A stretch of 64,000 nt of DNA from Brassica napus (Eukaryota; Streptophyta; Magnoliopsida; Brassicales; Brassicaceae). The notes under the pieces were generated by a model that ran no database searches, was not told the origin of the DNA, and saw only the letters and a list, made by a program, of their open reading frames with translations. The first letter of the stretch is position 1, and each line of letters opens with the position of its first letter. The position numbers were made by a program, and so were the translations under genes. Below are positions 9,101-21,189 of the stretch, in pieces. Where the stretch lies: contig NW_026016851.1 of the NCBI RefSeq assembly GCF_020379485.1, forward strand, positions 119,294-183,293, read 5' to 3'.

Positions 9101-10934
9101 AGTATTCGCCTTAAAGATTTGGCGATCATACTTGTATGGCGCCAAAGTTCAGATACTTACGGACCATAAGAGTCTTAAGTATATATTCACCCAGCCTGAG
9201 TTAAACTTAAGGCAGAGGAGGTGGATGGAATTCGTAGCTGACTACGATTTGGACATCACCTATTATCCGGGAAAGGCTAATCTGGTAGCAGACGCTTTGA
9301 GCCGGAAGAGGGCTGATGTATCGGCCGAACGGGAGGCGGACGACCTGGACGGTATGGTCCGTGCTCTGCGGCTGAACGTGCTGACTAAGGCAACCGAAGC
9401 TTTGGGGTTGGAGGCGGTTAACCAAGCTGACCTGCTTACTCGAATCCGGTTGGCTCAAGGTCAGGATGAGAACCTGAATAAGGTTGCTCAAAATGATAGG
9501 ACGGAGTACCAGACTGCAAAGGATGGTACCATCCTAGTAAACGGTCGGATCAGTGTTCCTAATGATAGAAGTCCAAAGGAAGAGATTATGAGGGAGGCTC
9601 ATAAGTCCAGATTCTCGGTTCATCCTGGTGCAACGAAGATGTACCAGAACCTTAAGAAATTCTATCATTGGATCCGTATGAAGGCAGATGTCGCGGAGTG
9701 GGTGGCCAAGTGTTCCACTTGCCAACTCATCAAAGCAGAACATCAAGTGCCTAGTGGGTTATTGCAAAGCTTGCCTATTCCGGAATGGAAATGGGATCAC
9801 ATCACAATGGACTTTGTGACCGGGTTCCCTACCACAAGGAGTAAGAAAGATGCGGTTTGGGTTGTGGTTGATCGCCTAACCAAATCAGCACACTTTCTGG
9901 CTATCAAGAAGTCGGATGGGGTCGACCAGATTGTACGTATGTACATTGATGAGATTGTCCGACTACATGGTGTGTCGGCAAGCATAGTTTCAGATAGGGA
10001 TTCAAGGTTTACATCTTACTTCTGGAAAGCTTTCCAAAAAGCTTTAGGAACAAGAGTGAACATGAGTACAGCCTATCACCCACAGACTGATGGAAAGTCG
10101 GAACGTACAATCCAGACGTTGGAAGATATGTTGCGAGCATGTGTTTTAGACTGGGGTGATTCCTGGGAAAAACATCTACCTCTGGTAGAATTTGCTTACA
10201 ACAATAGTTTCCATAGTAGTATTGGCATGTCGCCATACGAAGCTCTGTATGGGCGTCCATGCAGGACACCCTTGTGCTGGACCCAAGTTGGGGAACGCAG
10301 CATGATTGGTCCGGAGATTGTCGAAGAGACAACCAAAAAGATCAAGTTCTTGAGGGACAAGATGAGACAGGCACAAGATCGCCAAAAGAACTATGCAGAT
10401 CGAAGAAGGAAAGATCTCGAGTTTCAAGTAGGTGACTTGGTGTATCTCAAAATGATTACCTTCAAAGGACGAGTCCGAATTTCCAGGAGACGGAAGTTAG
10501 ATCCGAGATACTTGGGGCCGTTCAAGATCATTGAAAGATTTGGTATGGTGGCCTACAAGTTGGACTTGTCGGCCAAGATGGATGCATTTCATAATGTGTT
10601 ACATGTCTCCCAACTCCGGAAATGCCTGACGGACCAAGACATCGCTCTTCCTGCCATTCCAGACGATCTTGTTAAGAACCTAACCTTGGAAACGAGGCCA
10701 GTTCGAATTATAGATAGGATGGAAAAAGCAACAAGGAAGAAGACGGTCCAGATGGTCAAGGTCGTCTGGGACTGTAATGGTCAGGATATAATCACTTGGG
10801 AAACCGAAGCTAGAATGAAAGCAGAGTACCCAGAGTGGTTGGATCAGTTTGTTTCTGAGGAAGAATTCGATTCGGATTCGAGGACGAATCCATCCCAAGG
10901 GGGGGAGACTTGTCACGCCCCCAACCCTGAGTAG
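6102..10934 (+). CDS. gag-pol: Gag-Pol polyprotein of a Ty3/gypsy retrotransposon (element A)
   Basis: 1,610 aa from the first ATG, with no stop or frameshift. The capsid/gag domain covers about residues 145-320 (E-W-R-S, NWW and Y-E-x-x-FNRLR motifs). Zinc knuckles lie at about 352-370 and 370-383, both missing Cys residues (W in GEWWK; Y383 for the last C), and an intact CX2CX4HX4C is at 401-414. Protease active site is DTG at 474. RT has IDYRGLN at about 711 and FIDD at 810-813. RNase H has YTDAS near 957 and TDHKS near 1021. Integrase has CX2C at 1204-1207 and the DD35E triad D1237, D1298, E1334. A chromodomain-like tail runs from about 1533. The frame runs over the polypurine tract and 24 bp into the 3' LTR. 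A basic stretch upstream (6033-6101) is in frame without an ATG. Confidence 0.93.
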   Translation: MDGTNQSGLQTDPAAADTRYVLPTNQANLTGTQRDVQEHQESDEEVESSNANRDGDQHERVADGMANVPATLSKEDLLEAMKVMGTQVAAMAQLFMPLVNSSVGQAMPVATTTPNTNGPVVETVEVIEIDPPEKSEKKVDYLSLLQHLSRLGTKHFSGSTDPIVADEWRSRLVRNFQSTRCPEDYRRDIAVHFLEGDAHNWWLAVDKRTNGSLESFADFEVEFNRKYFPAEAWDRLEAQFLDLAQGRRTVREYEEEFNRLRRFVGRELEDEAVQVRRFIRGLRPELKTHCSIRTFNTVGELVERVALLESNLAEEVKLKAKSQSGPSGKTNDKKRKWDQVDGGKASGGRPTCPKCGKNHPGEWWKAMGACVQCGSMDHTIQNYTRPNRFSDQSSGSGSVTCFLCGKTGHYRLDCPKLQGGQGKGCGDTCKSTQSRPITTPRVYDLSRDDGASGSFDSISGTLMIGGVKTHVLFDTGATHSFVSPGLVGKGLFCLDAGDNFGIVRAAGGQAMNSLGLMSNIPVSIQGKVFPVDLVCVHLKNHEVILGMDWLGKYRATLDCHRGRVQLETGLHPIQYQCLCPAQEKVVVSAVRAIRMLEQGCQSFLATITTTEPGSSICLKDLSKDSLVSKFPDMFQVPQGVPPDRSDPFTIELEPGTAPLSKSPYRIAPAEMAELKKQLEELLNKGFIRPSSSPWGAPVLFVKKKDGSMRLCIDYRGLNRVTVKNKYPLPRIDELLDQLKGAKWFSKIDLASGYHQIPIEPNDIRKTAFRTRYGHYEFVVMPFGLTNAPAAFMKMMNSVFRDFLDEFVIIFIDDILIYSKDEESHRKHLRAVLERLREHKLYAKLSKCSFWQKSIGFLGHIVSDQGISVDPEKIRAIKDWPRPRSATEVRRFLGLAGYYRKFVKGFASLPQPMTRLTGKDVKFTWAEECEGCFSALKDMLTSEPVLVLPEADQPYVVYTDASITGLGCVLTQHGKVIAYASRQLRKHEGNYPTHDLEMAAVVFALKIWRSYLYGAKVQILTDHKSLKYIFTQPELNLRQRRWMEFVADYDLDITYYPGKANLVADALSRKRADVSAEREADDLDGMVRALRLNVLTKATEALGLEAVNQADLLTRIRLAQGQDENLNKVAQNDRTEYQTAKDGTILVNGRISVPNDRSPKEEIMREAHKSRFSVHPGATKMYQNLKKFYHWIRMKADVAEWVAKCSTCQLIKAEHQVPSGLLQSLPIPEWKWDHITMDFVTGFPTTRSKKDAVWVVVDRLTKSAHFLAIKKSDGVDQIVRMYIDEIVRLHGVSASIVSDRDSRFTSYFWKAFQKALGTRVNMSTAYHPQTDGKSERTIQTLEDMLRACVLDWGDSWEKHLPLVEFAYNNSFHSSIGMSPYEALYGRPCRTPLCWTQVGERSMIGPEIVEETTKKIKFLRDKMRQAQDRQKNYADRRRKDLEFQVGDLVYLKMITFKGRVRISRRRKLDPRYLGPFKIIERFGMVAYKLDLSAKMDAFHNVLHVSQLRKCLTDQDIALPAIPDDLVKNLTLETRPVRIIDRMEKATRKKTVQMVKVVWDCNGQDIITWETEARMKAEYPEWLDQFVSEEEFDSDSRTNPSQGGETCHAPNPE
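10897..10908 (+). other. Polypurine tract, element A
   Basis: AAGGGGGGGAGA stands 2 bp before the 3' LTR start (TGTCACGCCC). It primes plus-strand DNA synthesis. It lies inside the Gag-Pol frame. The same tract is found at 28099-28112 (minus, element B) and 42142-42153 (element C). Confidence 0.9.
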
Positions 10935-12968
10935 GATTGTTGGGACGGCCATGGGTCGAGGAAACGTACAAGCCAGTCTTAGGACATCAAGGCAAGCGTT
11001 CCATGGTCGAGAAAGAAGGTTAAGGACATAAGAAAACTTAGACTTAACCTTATACAAGCTAAGAGACAGCTAGGACGAGTAAGACGGTAACTGGACGAAG
11101 TGGACGAGTAGCTCGACCAGCTCAATGAAGCTAGGTTTAGTTCACTCCAGCTCAGTCCCTACTAAGTCAGCTCCACTAGCTGGACTACTAGCTCACCCAG
11201 CTGAGGCAGCTGAGAGTCAGCTCACCTCAGCTAGACGGACTGTTCGGGCTTTAGGCCGATGGTCCGGGTCCGGGTCAGTGGCGGGCTGTGAGGTCCGGCC
11301 ATGAGGCCATGCGCTGTTGGGTCTTTGGGCAAGGCCGTGGGCTAAGTCCATGAGGCTTGGGCGTGGGTTGGGCTGGTGACCGACCCCAAACCCAACCAGA
11401 AAGGGCAAAGGGATGCAAGTGGCCGAATGGGGACAACCCTTCGCCAATGGTGCCCATTCGCTAGCAAGTCGTGCCTGTTCGTGGGGCAAGACTTACCCCC
11501 TCATTTTCTATAAATATGGGGGCTCTCCTGTCGATTTCACTATCCAATTCCAGAGTAAAATACTCAGAGAAAAACGTAGAGAGAAAGAAAGAGAGAAAGA
11601 GAGAATTCCGGCCAAGAGAAAGGCCGAGTGTGGTGGTGTTTTGTTCCGGCGACTCTGATCGTTTGGGAACTAACTCCGGTCAAGAATGGGAGATCAAGAC
11701 AAGGAGAAGAGCATGGAGAACCCAGACGTGTTTCACAAGGTATGTGATGGGCCGTGGCTCCATCAGACCAAACGGACGGTCCACCGCGGCTCTGCTCGGT
11801 TCCTAAGTCCCATCCGGCTTTCCTTATCTGTTTCAATTCGTTTCTCTTCTCTTCTCTCTGGTTAAACACGAAAGGTTGTGTTGGTTGAGTCCAAGAGACA
11901 TGTCCCTAGGCTTTGGCCGAACATAATCAAACCGCTAGCCTAGACACGGGTCGGTTAGTCGGATGATCCGATCGCACCATGACTGGGCGGTTAGGACGAA
12001 CGGTTGGGAATGACCCAAAGGGCACGAGTTGTCAAGAGTCATGAGTGTCCAAAGGTTGTGAGTTGCCAAAGGGTGTCAGTGACCAAAAGGTACGAGCTAC
12101 CAAAGGTTACGAACATCAAAAGGTACGAGGACCAAGAGGCACAAATGGCCAAAGGGTGCATGTTCCAAACGGTGTCTTTCGGGACAGGTTAGGACCGATC
12201 CTTATGGATCAGCCTATGGCTTGTCTAGTTCAGACAAAGTCACGGTTTGTCTAAGCCAAGATAGAGTCGCAAGGTCTGACTGGTTGATGCTTACTCAGCC
12301 GATTGGATCCAGGCCTAAGGCCGGATCAGGTAAGGGAGTCCGTTGGGCCATTGAGCCAGACTACATTGGCCGGTCGCACCTATATTCTATCCGGTTAGAC
12401 GGATTGGTCTTTGGGGATGATCCGGATCTGTTCGTGTGTCCTGTTTATCTATTCTGGACTATCTATCTGATTCTAAGTTAAGGGGTGGTTGGTTGAATGA
12501 CTTAGGATACGGTAGATAGGTTCATACTTTTTATGATTATGTTGACTGAGGTTTATCTAAGTTCTAGGAACCAAGCCAAGCATTGTAGAATCAATTCGTT
12601 CTATTCTCGGTTATGATTAATGCTTATCTGGTTGTGGTTTCAGGAACTAAGGATGGTTCTGATCAAGCCAAGGAGCCGTGAAGGCTCGGTCAGTGAGAGG
12701 CTGTGTAACGTGTGGTTAGATGATACTAGGGATGAACTAGTAATTGTCTATGAGACTGTTAAGAAGTTGTGTATTGAATCTCATGTTTCTAAGTAATACA
12801 AGTTAACACATTATTATTCCGCTGTGCAATCTGTTCCTTTGTTTATGAACCTCATATTCGAATATGACTTAGTAAATAAAAGACTTAAAATGGATCAAAC
12901 AAGCAAAGATATTAACAAGTAAGCCTGCGGACTCCATCAGATCGAGAGGCCAGGGTTCAGGTCTTACA
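10911..12968 (+). mobile_element. Element A 3' LTR, full length (2,058 bp)
   Basis: It begins TGTCACGCCC and ends GGTCTTACA (TG...CA). In order it contains an AGCT-rich U3 zone (11070-11240), TATA box at 11509-11516, a GA-rich leader, the leader ORF, a ladder of ~17-bp repeats (about 12014-12172) and U5. Satellite follows at once. This is the best complete reference for the A-type LTR in the window. Confidence 0.95.
11686..12796 (+). CDS. LTR leader ORF, two predicted exons (element A 3' LTR)
   Basis: Exon 1 is 11686-11739 (18 codons, donor CACAAG|GTATGT). Exon 2 is 12644-12796 (acceptor GTTTCAG, 50 codons, TAA). The intron would be 11740-12643. Phase 0 at both sites. Compared with the 5' LTR copy there are a few changes (for example V/F in exon 1, V/I and A/T in exon 2) and no frame break. 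In the 3' LTR this ORF lies downstream of its own TATA box, so it could only be read from 3'-LTR-driven RNA. Confidence 0.5.
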
Positions 12969-12973
12969 CAACG

Positions 12974-15900
12974 TGCTGATATGTGTACTGACGGACAGCC
13001 ACAGGCGTCATGTGTGTGCTGACAGACACACACGGACACTCACGCACAGCCACGAACGTCTTGTGTGTGCTGACGGACACACACGGACGTCCTGTGTGTG
13101 CTGACGGACACCCACAGACGTCCTGTGTGTACAGAACAGACAGCCCACGTGGGCCAAAATCACCCAAACAGTCCACGTGAAGGGCCAGCGTGCTGAGCCC
13201 AAGGACCAACGTGCTGAGTCCAAGGACCAACGTGCTGATATGTGTACTGATGGACAGCCACAGACGTCCTATGTGTGCTGACGGACACAGACGGACGCAC
13301 ACGGACACACACGTACAGCCACAGATATCCTGTGTGTGCTGGCCGACACCCACAGACGTCTTGTGTGTACTGACCAGACAGCCCACGTGGGCCAAAATCA
13401 CCCGAACAGTACATGGGAAGGTTCAACGTGCGGAGTCCAAGGACCAACGTGCTGATATGTGTACTGATGGACAGCCACGGACGTCCTGTGTGTGCTGACG
13501 GACACACACGGGTACACACGGACATCCCCGGATGTCCTGTGTGTGCTGACTGACACACACGGACGTCATGTGTGTGCTGATGGACACCCACAGACGTCCT
13601 GTGTGTACTGAACAGACAGCCCACGTGGGCCTAAATCACCCGAACAGTCCACCGGAAGGGTAAGCGTGCTGAGTCCAAGGACCAACGTGCTGATATGTGT
13701 ACTGATGGACAGCCACAGACGTCATGTGTGTGCTGACGGACACACACGCACAGCCACAGACGTCCTGTGTGTGCTGGCGGACACCCACAGACGTCCTGTG
13801 TGGACTGAACAGATAGCCCACGTGGGCCAAAATCACCCAAACAGTCCACAGGAAGGGCCAGCAAGCAGAGTCAAAGGACCAACGTGCTGATATGTGTACT
13901 GATGGACAGCCACGAAGTTCCTGTGTGTGCAGACGGACACACACGGACAGCCACGGACGTCCTGTGTATGCTGACGGACACACACGGACGTGCTGTGTAT
14001 GCTGACGGACACACACGGACGTGCTGTGACTGCTGACGCACACGCATGGACATCCTGTGTCTGCTGACAGACACACACGGACACACACGGATGTCCTGTT
14101 TGTGCGGACGGACAGCCATAAACAGCCACGGACGTCATGTGTGTGCTGGCGAACACCCACGGACGTCCTGTGTGTACTGAACAGACAGCCCAGGTGGGAC
14201 AAAATCACCCAAACAGTCCACGGGAAGGGCCAGCGTGCTGAGTCCAAGGACCAACGTTCTGATATGTGTACTGAGGGACAGCCACGGACGTCCCGTGTGT
14301 GATGATGGACACACACGGACAGCCACGGACGTTCTGTGTGTGCTGGCGGAGACCCACGGACGTCCTGTGTTTACTGAACAGACAGCCCACGTGGGCCTAA
14401 ATCACCCGAACAGTCCAAGGGAAGGGTAAGCGTGCTGAGTCCAAGGACCAACGTGCTGATATGTGTACCGATGGACAGCCACGGACGTCCTGTGTGTGCT
14501 GACGGACACACACGGACACACAAGGACAGCCACGGACGTCCTGTGTGTGCTGGCGGACACCCACGGACATCCTGTGTGTACTGAACAGATAGCCCACGTG
14601 GGCCAAAATCACCCAAACAGTCCACGGGAAGGGCCAGCGTGCAGAGTCCAAGGACCAATGTGCTGATATGTGTACTGATGGACAGCCACGAACGTCCTGT
14701 GTTTGCTGACGGATACACACAAACAGCCACAGACGTCCTGTGTATGCTGACGGACACACACGGACATCCTGTGTGTGCTGACGGACACCCACAGACGTCC
14801 TGTGTGTGTTGACAGACACACACAGACACACACGGACGTCCTGTGTGTGCTGACGGACAGCCACAAACAGCCACGGACCTCCTGTGTGTGCTGGCGGACA
14901 CCCACGGACGTCCTGTGTGTACTGAACAGATAGCCCACGTGGGCCAAAATCACCCAAACAGTCCACGGGAAGGGCCAGCGTGCAGAGTCCAAGGACCAAC
15001 GTGCTGATATGTGTACTGATGGACAGCCATGAACTTCCTGTGTGTGCTGGCGGAGACCTACAGACGTCCTGTGTGTACTTAACAGACAGCCCACGAGGGC
15101 CAAAATCAGCCGAACAGTCCACAGGAAGGGTCAGCGTGCGGCGTCAAAGGACCAACGTGCTGATATGTGTACTGATGGACAGCCACGGACGTCATGTGTG
15201 TGCTGACGGACACACCCGGACACACACGCACAGCCATGAACGTCCTGTGTGTGCTGACTGACACACACGGACGTCCTGTGTGTGCTGACGGACACCCACG
15301 GACGTCCTGTGTATACTGAACAGACAGCCCACGTGGGCCTAAATCACCCGAACAGTCCACTGGAAGGGTAAGGGTGCTGAGTCCAAGGACCAACGTGCTG
15401 ATATGTGTACTGATGGACAGCCACAGACGTCATGTGTGTGCTGACGGACACACACGGACACACAAGGACAGCCACGGACGTCCTGTGTGTGCTGGCAGAC
15501 ACCCACGGACATCCTGTGTGTACTGAACAGATAGCCCACGTGGGCCAAAATCACCCAAACAGTCCACGGGAAGGGCCGGCGTGCAGAGTCCAAGGACCAA
15601 CGTGCTGATATGTGTACTGATGGACAACAACGAACGTCCTGTGTGTGCAGATGGACACACACGGACAGCCACGGACGTCCTGTGTATGCTGACGGACACA
15701 CACGGACGTCCTGTGTGTGCTGACGGACACCCACGGACGTCCTGTGTGTGCTGACAGACACACACAGACACACACGGACGTCCTGTGTGTGCTGACGGAC
15801 AGCCACAAACAGCCACAGACGTCCTGTGTGTGCTGGCGGACACCCACGGACGTCCAGTGTTTACTGAACAGACAGCCCGCGTGGGATAAAATCACCCAAA

Positions 15901-17081
15901 CAGTCCACGGGAAGGGCCAGCGTGCTGAGTCCAAGGACCAACGTGCTGATATGTGTACTGAGGGACAGCCACGGACGTCATGTGTGTGCTGACGAACACA
16001 GATGGACACACACGGACAGCCACGGACGTCCTGTGTGTGTTGGCGAACACCCATAGACGTCATGTGTGTACTGAACAGACAGCCCACGAGAGCCAAAATT
16101 ACCCGAACAGTCCACAGGAAGGGTCAGCGTGCGGAGTCAAAGGACCAACGTGCTGATATGTGTACTAATGGACAGCCTCAGACGTCATGTGTGTGCTGAC
16201 AGACACACACGGACACACACGCACAGCCACGAATGTCCTGTGTGTGCTGACGGACACACACGGACGACCTGTGTGTGCTCACGGACACCAACAGACATCC
16301 TGTGTGTACTGAACAGACAGCCCACATGGGCCAAAATCACCCAAACAGTCCACGGGAAGGGCCAGCGTGCTGAGTCCAAGGACCAGCGTGCTGATATGTA
16401 TACTGATGGACAGCCACGGACGTCATGTGTGTGCTGACGGACACACACGGACCGCCACGGACGTCCTGTGTGTGCTGGTGGAAACCCACGGACGTCCTGT
16501 GTGTACTGAACAGATAGCCCACGTGGGCCAAAATCACCCAAACAGTCCACGGGAAGGGCCAGCGTGCAGAGTCTAAGGACCAACGGGCTGATATGTGTAC
16601 TGATGGACAGCCACTGAGATCCTGTGTGTGCTGACGGACACACACGTACAGGCACCGACGTACTGTGTATGCATACGGACACACCCGAACGTCCTGTTGG
16701 TGCTGACCGACACCCACAAATGTCCTGTGTGTGCTGACAGACACACACGGATGTCCTGTGTGTGCAGACAGACAGCCACAAACAGCCCCGGACGTCCTGT
16801 GTGTGCTGGCGGACACTCATGGACGTCCTGTGTGTACTGAACAGACAGCCCACTTGGGATAAAATCAGCCAAACAGTCCACGGGAAGGACCAGCGTGCTG
16901 AGTCCAAGGACCAACGTGCTGATATGTGTACTGAGGGACAGCCACGGACGTCCTGTGTGTGCTGACGGACACAGACGGACACAAACGGACAGCCACAGAC
17001 GTCCTGTGTGTGCTGGCGGCACCCAGGGACGTCCTGTGTGTACTGAACAGACAGCCCACGGGGGCCAAAATTACCCGAACA
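12974..17081. repeat. Satellite higher-order repeat, copy 1 (4,108 bp)
   Basis: About 17 header-bearing monomers make one block that recurs with a constant 4,108-bp offset. Matching positions include 12974/17082 and 14371/18479. Only about ten scattered single-base differences from copy 2 were noticed by eye (for example near 13012, 13256, 14090, 15430 and 15859). Confidence 0.9.
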
Positions 17082-20000
17082 TGCTGATATGTGTACTGAT
17101 GGACAGCCACAGACGTCATGTGTGTGCTGACAGACACACACGGACACACACGCACAGCCACGAACGTCTTGTGTGTGCTGACGGACACACACGGACGTCC
17201 TGTGTGTGCTGACGGACACCCACAGACGTCCTGTGTGTACAGAACAGACAGCCCACGTGGGCCAAAATCACCCAAACAGTCCACGTGAAGGGCCAGCGTG
17301 CTGAGCCCAAGGACCAACGTGCTGAGTCCAAGGACCAACGTGCTGATATGTGTACCGATGGACAGCCACAGACGTCCTATGTGTGCTGACGGACACAGAC
17401 GGACGCACACGGACACACACGTACAGCCACAGATATCCTGTGTGTGCTGGCCGACACCCACAGACGTCTTGTGTGTACTGACCAGACAGCCCACGTGGGC
17501 CAAAATCACCCGAACAGTACATGGGAAGGTTCAACGTGCGGAGTCCAAGGACCAACGTGCTGATATGTGTACTGATGGACAGCCACGGACGTCCTGTGTG
17601 TGCTGACGGACACACACGGGTACACACGGACATCCCCGGATGTCCTGTGTGTGCTGACTGACACACACGGACGTCATGTGTGTGCTGATGGACACCCACA
17701 GACGTCCTGTGTGTACTGAACAGACAGCCCACGTGGGCCTAAATCACCCGAACAGTCCACCGGAAGGGTAAGCGTGCTGAGTCCAAGGACCAACGTGCTG
17801 ATATGTGTACTGATGGACAGCCACAGACGTCATGTGTGTGCTGACGGACACACACGCACAGCCACAGACGTCCTGTGTGTGCTGGCGGACACCCACAGAC
17901 GTCCTGTGTGGACTGAACAGATAGCCCACGTGGGCCAAAATCACCCAAACAGTCCACAGGAAGGGCCAGCAAGCAGAGTCAAAGGACCAACGTGCTGATA
18001 TGTGTACTGATGGACAGCCACGAAGTTCCTGTGTGTGCAGACGGACACACACGGACAGCCACGGACGTCCTGTGTATGCTGACGGACACACACGGACGTG
18101 CTGTGTATGCTGACGGACACACACGGACGTGCTGTGACTGCTGACGCACACGCATGGACATCCTGTGTCTGCTGACAGACACACACGGACACACACGGAC
18201 GTCCTGTTTGTGCGGACGGACAGCCATAAACAGCCACGGACGTCATGTGTGTGCTGGCGAACACCCACGGACGTCCTGTGTGTACTGAACAGACAGCCCA
18301 GGTGGGACAAAATCACCCAAACAGTCCACGGGAAGGGCCAGCGTGCTGAGTCCAAGGACCAACGTTCTGATATGTGTACTGAGGGACAGCCACGGACGTC
18401 CCGTGTGTGATGATGGACACACACGGACAGCCACGGACGTTCTGTGTGTGCTGGCGGAGACCCACGGACGTCCTGTGTTTACTGAACAGACAGCCCACGT
18501 GGGCCTAAATCACCCGAACAGTCCAAGGGAAGGGTAAGCGTGCTGAGTCCAAGGACCAACGTGCTGATATGTGTACCGATGGACAGCCACGGACGTCCTG
18601 TGTGTGCTGACGGACACACACGGACACACAAGGACAGCCACGGACGTCCTGTGTGTGCTGGCGGACACCCACGGACATCCTGTGTGTACTGAACAGATAG
18701 CCCACGTGGGCCAAAATCACCCAAACAGTCCACGGGAAGGGCCAGCGTGCAGAGTCCAAGGACCAATGTGCTGATATGTGTACTGATGGACAGCCACGAA
18801 CGTCCTGTGTTTGCTGACGGATACACACAAACAGCCACAGACGTCCTGTGTATGCTGACGGACACACACGGACATCCTGTGTGTGCTGACGGACACCCAC
18901 AGACGTCCTGTGTGTGTTGACAGACACACACAGACACACACGGACGTCCTGTGTGTGCTGACGGACAGCCACAAACAGCCACGGACCTCCTGTGTGTGCT
19001 GGCGGACACCCACGGACGTCCTGTGTGTACTGAACAGATAGCCCACGTGGGCCAAAATCACCCAAACAGTCCACGGGAAGGGCCAGCGTGCAGAGTCCAA
19101 GGACCAACGTGCTGATATGTGTACTGATGGACAGCCATGAACTTCCTGTGTGTGCTGGCGGAGACCTACAGACGTCCTGTGTGTACTTAACAGACAGCCC
19201 ACGAGGGCCAAAATCAGCCGAACAGTCCACAGGAAGGGTCAGCGTGCGGCGTCAAAGGACCAACGTGCTGATATGTGTACTGATGGACAGCCACGGACGT
19301 CATGTGTGTGCTGACGGACACACCCGGACACACACGCACAGCCATGAACGTCCTGTGTGTGCTGACTGACACACACGGACGTCCTGTGTGTGCTGACGGA
19401 CACCCACGGACGTCCTGTGTATACTGAACAGACAGCCCACGTGGGCCTAAATCACCCGAACAGTCCACTGGAAGGGTAAGGGTGCTGAGTCCAAGGACCA
19501 ACGTGCTGATATGTGTACTGATGGACAGCCACAGACGTCCTGTGTGTGCTGACGGACACACACGGACACACAAGGACAGCCACGGACGTCCTGTGTGTGC
19601 TGGCAGACAGCCACGGACATCCTGTGTGTACTGAACAGATAGCCCACGTGGGCCAAAATCACCCAAACAGTCCACGGGAAGGGCCGGCGTGCAGAGTCCA
19701 AGGACCAACGTGCTGATATGTGTACTGATGGACAACAACGAACGTCCTGTGTGTGCAGATGGACACACACGGACAGCCACGGACGTCCTGTGTATGCTGA
19801 CGGACACACACGGACGTCCTGTGTGTGCTGACGGACACCCACGGACGTCCTGTGTGTGCTGACAGACACACACAGACACACACGGACGTCCTGTGTGTGC
19901 TGACGGACAGCCACAAACAGCCACAGACGTCCTGTGTGTGCTGGCGGACACCCACGGACGTCCAGTGTGTACTGAACAGACAGCCCGCGTGGGATAAAAT

Positions 20001-21189
20001 CACCCAAACAGTCCACGGGAAGGGCCAGCGTGCTGAGTCCAAGGACCAACGTGCTGATATGTGTACTGAGGGACAGCCACGGACGTCATGTGTGTGCTGA
20101 CGAACACAGATGGACACACACGGACAGCCACGGACGTCCTGTGTGTGTTGGCGAACACCCATAGACGTCATGTGTGTACTGAACAGACAGCCCACGAGAG
20201 CCAAAATTACCCGAACAGTCCACAGGAAGGGTCAGCGTGCGGAGTCAAAGGACCAACGTGCTGATATGTGTACTAATGGACAGCCTCAGACGTCATGTGT
20301 GTGCTGACAGACACACACGGACACACACGCACAGCCACGAATGTCCTGTGTGTGCTGACGGACACACACGGACGACCTGTGTGTGCTCACGGACACCAAC
20401 AGACATCCTGTGTGTACTGAACAGACAGCCCACATGGGCCAAAATCACCCAAACAGTCCACGGGAAGGGCCAGCGTGCTGAGTCCAAGGACCAGCGTGCT
20501 GATATGTATACTGATGGACAGCCACGGACGTCATGTGTGTGCTGACGGACACACACGGACCGCCACGGACGTCCTGTGTGTGCTGGTGGAAACCCACGGA
20601 CGTCCTGTGTGTACTGAACAGATAGCCCACGTGGGCCAAAATCACCCAAACAGTCCACGGGAAGGGCCAGCGTGCAGAGTCTAAGGACCAACGGGCTGAT
20701 ATGTGTACTGATGGACAGCCACTGAGATCCTGTGTGTGCTGACGGACACACACGTACAGGCACCGACGTACTGTGTATGCATACGGACACACCCGAACGT
20801 CCTGTTGGTGCTGACTGACACCCACAAATGTCTTGTGTGTGCTGACAGACACACACGGATGTCCTGTGTGTGCAGACAGACAGCCACAAACAGCCCCGGA
20901 CGTCCTGTGTGTGCTGGCGGACACTCATGGACGTCCTGTGTGTACTGAACAGACAGCCCACTTGGGATAAAATCAGCCAAACAGTCCACGGGAAGGACCA
21001 GCGTGCTGAGTCCAAGGACCAACGTGCTGATATGTGTACTGAGGGACAGCCACGGACGTCCTGTGTGTGCTGACGGACACAGACGGACACAAACGGACAG
21101 CCACAGACGTCCTGTGTGTGCTGGCGGCACCCAGGGACGTCCTGTGTGTACTGAACAGACAGCCCACGGGGGCCAAAATTACCCGAACA
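17082..21189. repeat. Satellite higher-order repeat, copy 2 (4,108 bp)
   Basis: A full-length copy, nearly identical to 12974-17081. Starts at the 'tgctgatatg' that follows the unusual short junction CCCGAACA|TGCTGATATG at 17079-17091, which also marks the starts of copies 3 and 4. Confidence 0.9.

Larger units (their letters stand above)
4077..12968 (+). mobile_element. Element A: Ty3/gypsy LTR retrotransposon, nearly complete
   Basis: The order is 5' LTR (4077-5844, first ~290 bp missing), PBS, Gag-Pol ORF (6102-10934), polypurine tract, 3' LTR (10911-12968). Pol order is protease, RT, RNase H, integrase, chromodomain-like tail, which places it in the Ty3/gypsy chromovirus group; Tekay/Del-like is my best guess. 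Flanks do not form a target-site duplication: CTGAT lies before 2277, and CAACG follows 12968. The left side was therefore rearranged. Because reverse transcription rebuilds U3 from the 3' LTR, the truncated 5' LTR need not make the copy dead. Confidence 0.9.

Noticed and set aside
2277..12968. Element A as a cleanly integrated element with target-site duplication
   Set aside because: The 5-bp flanks CTGAT and CAACG differ, and the left terminus is an inverted LTR, so no duplication can be claimed.
16185..17219. A 344-codon open frame in the satellite, and many others of 100-286 codons at 1399-2232, 12964-26116, 34120-36699 and 46335-51984
   Set aside because: They exist on both strands and in several frames of the same tandem repeat, show repeat-driven Cys/His/Thr-rich translations without domain or codon signal, and recur because monomer lengths keep the frame by chance.
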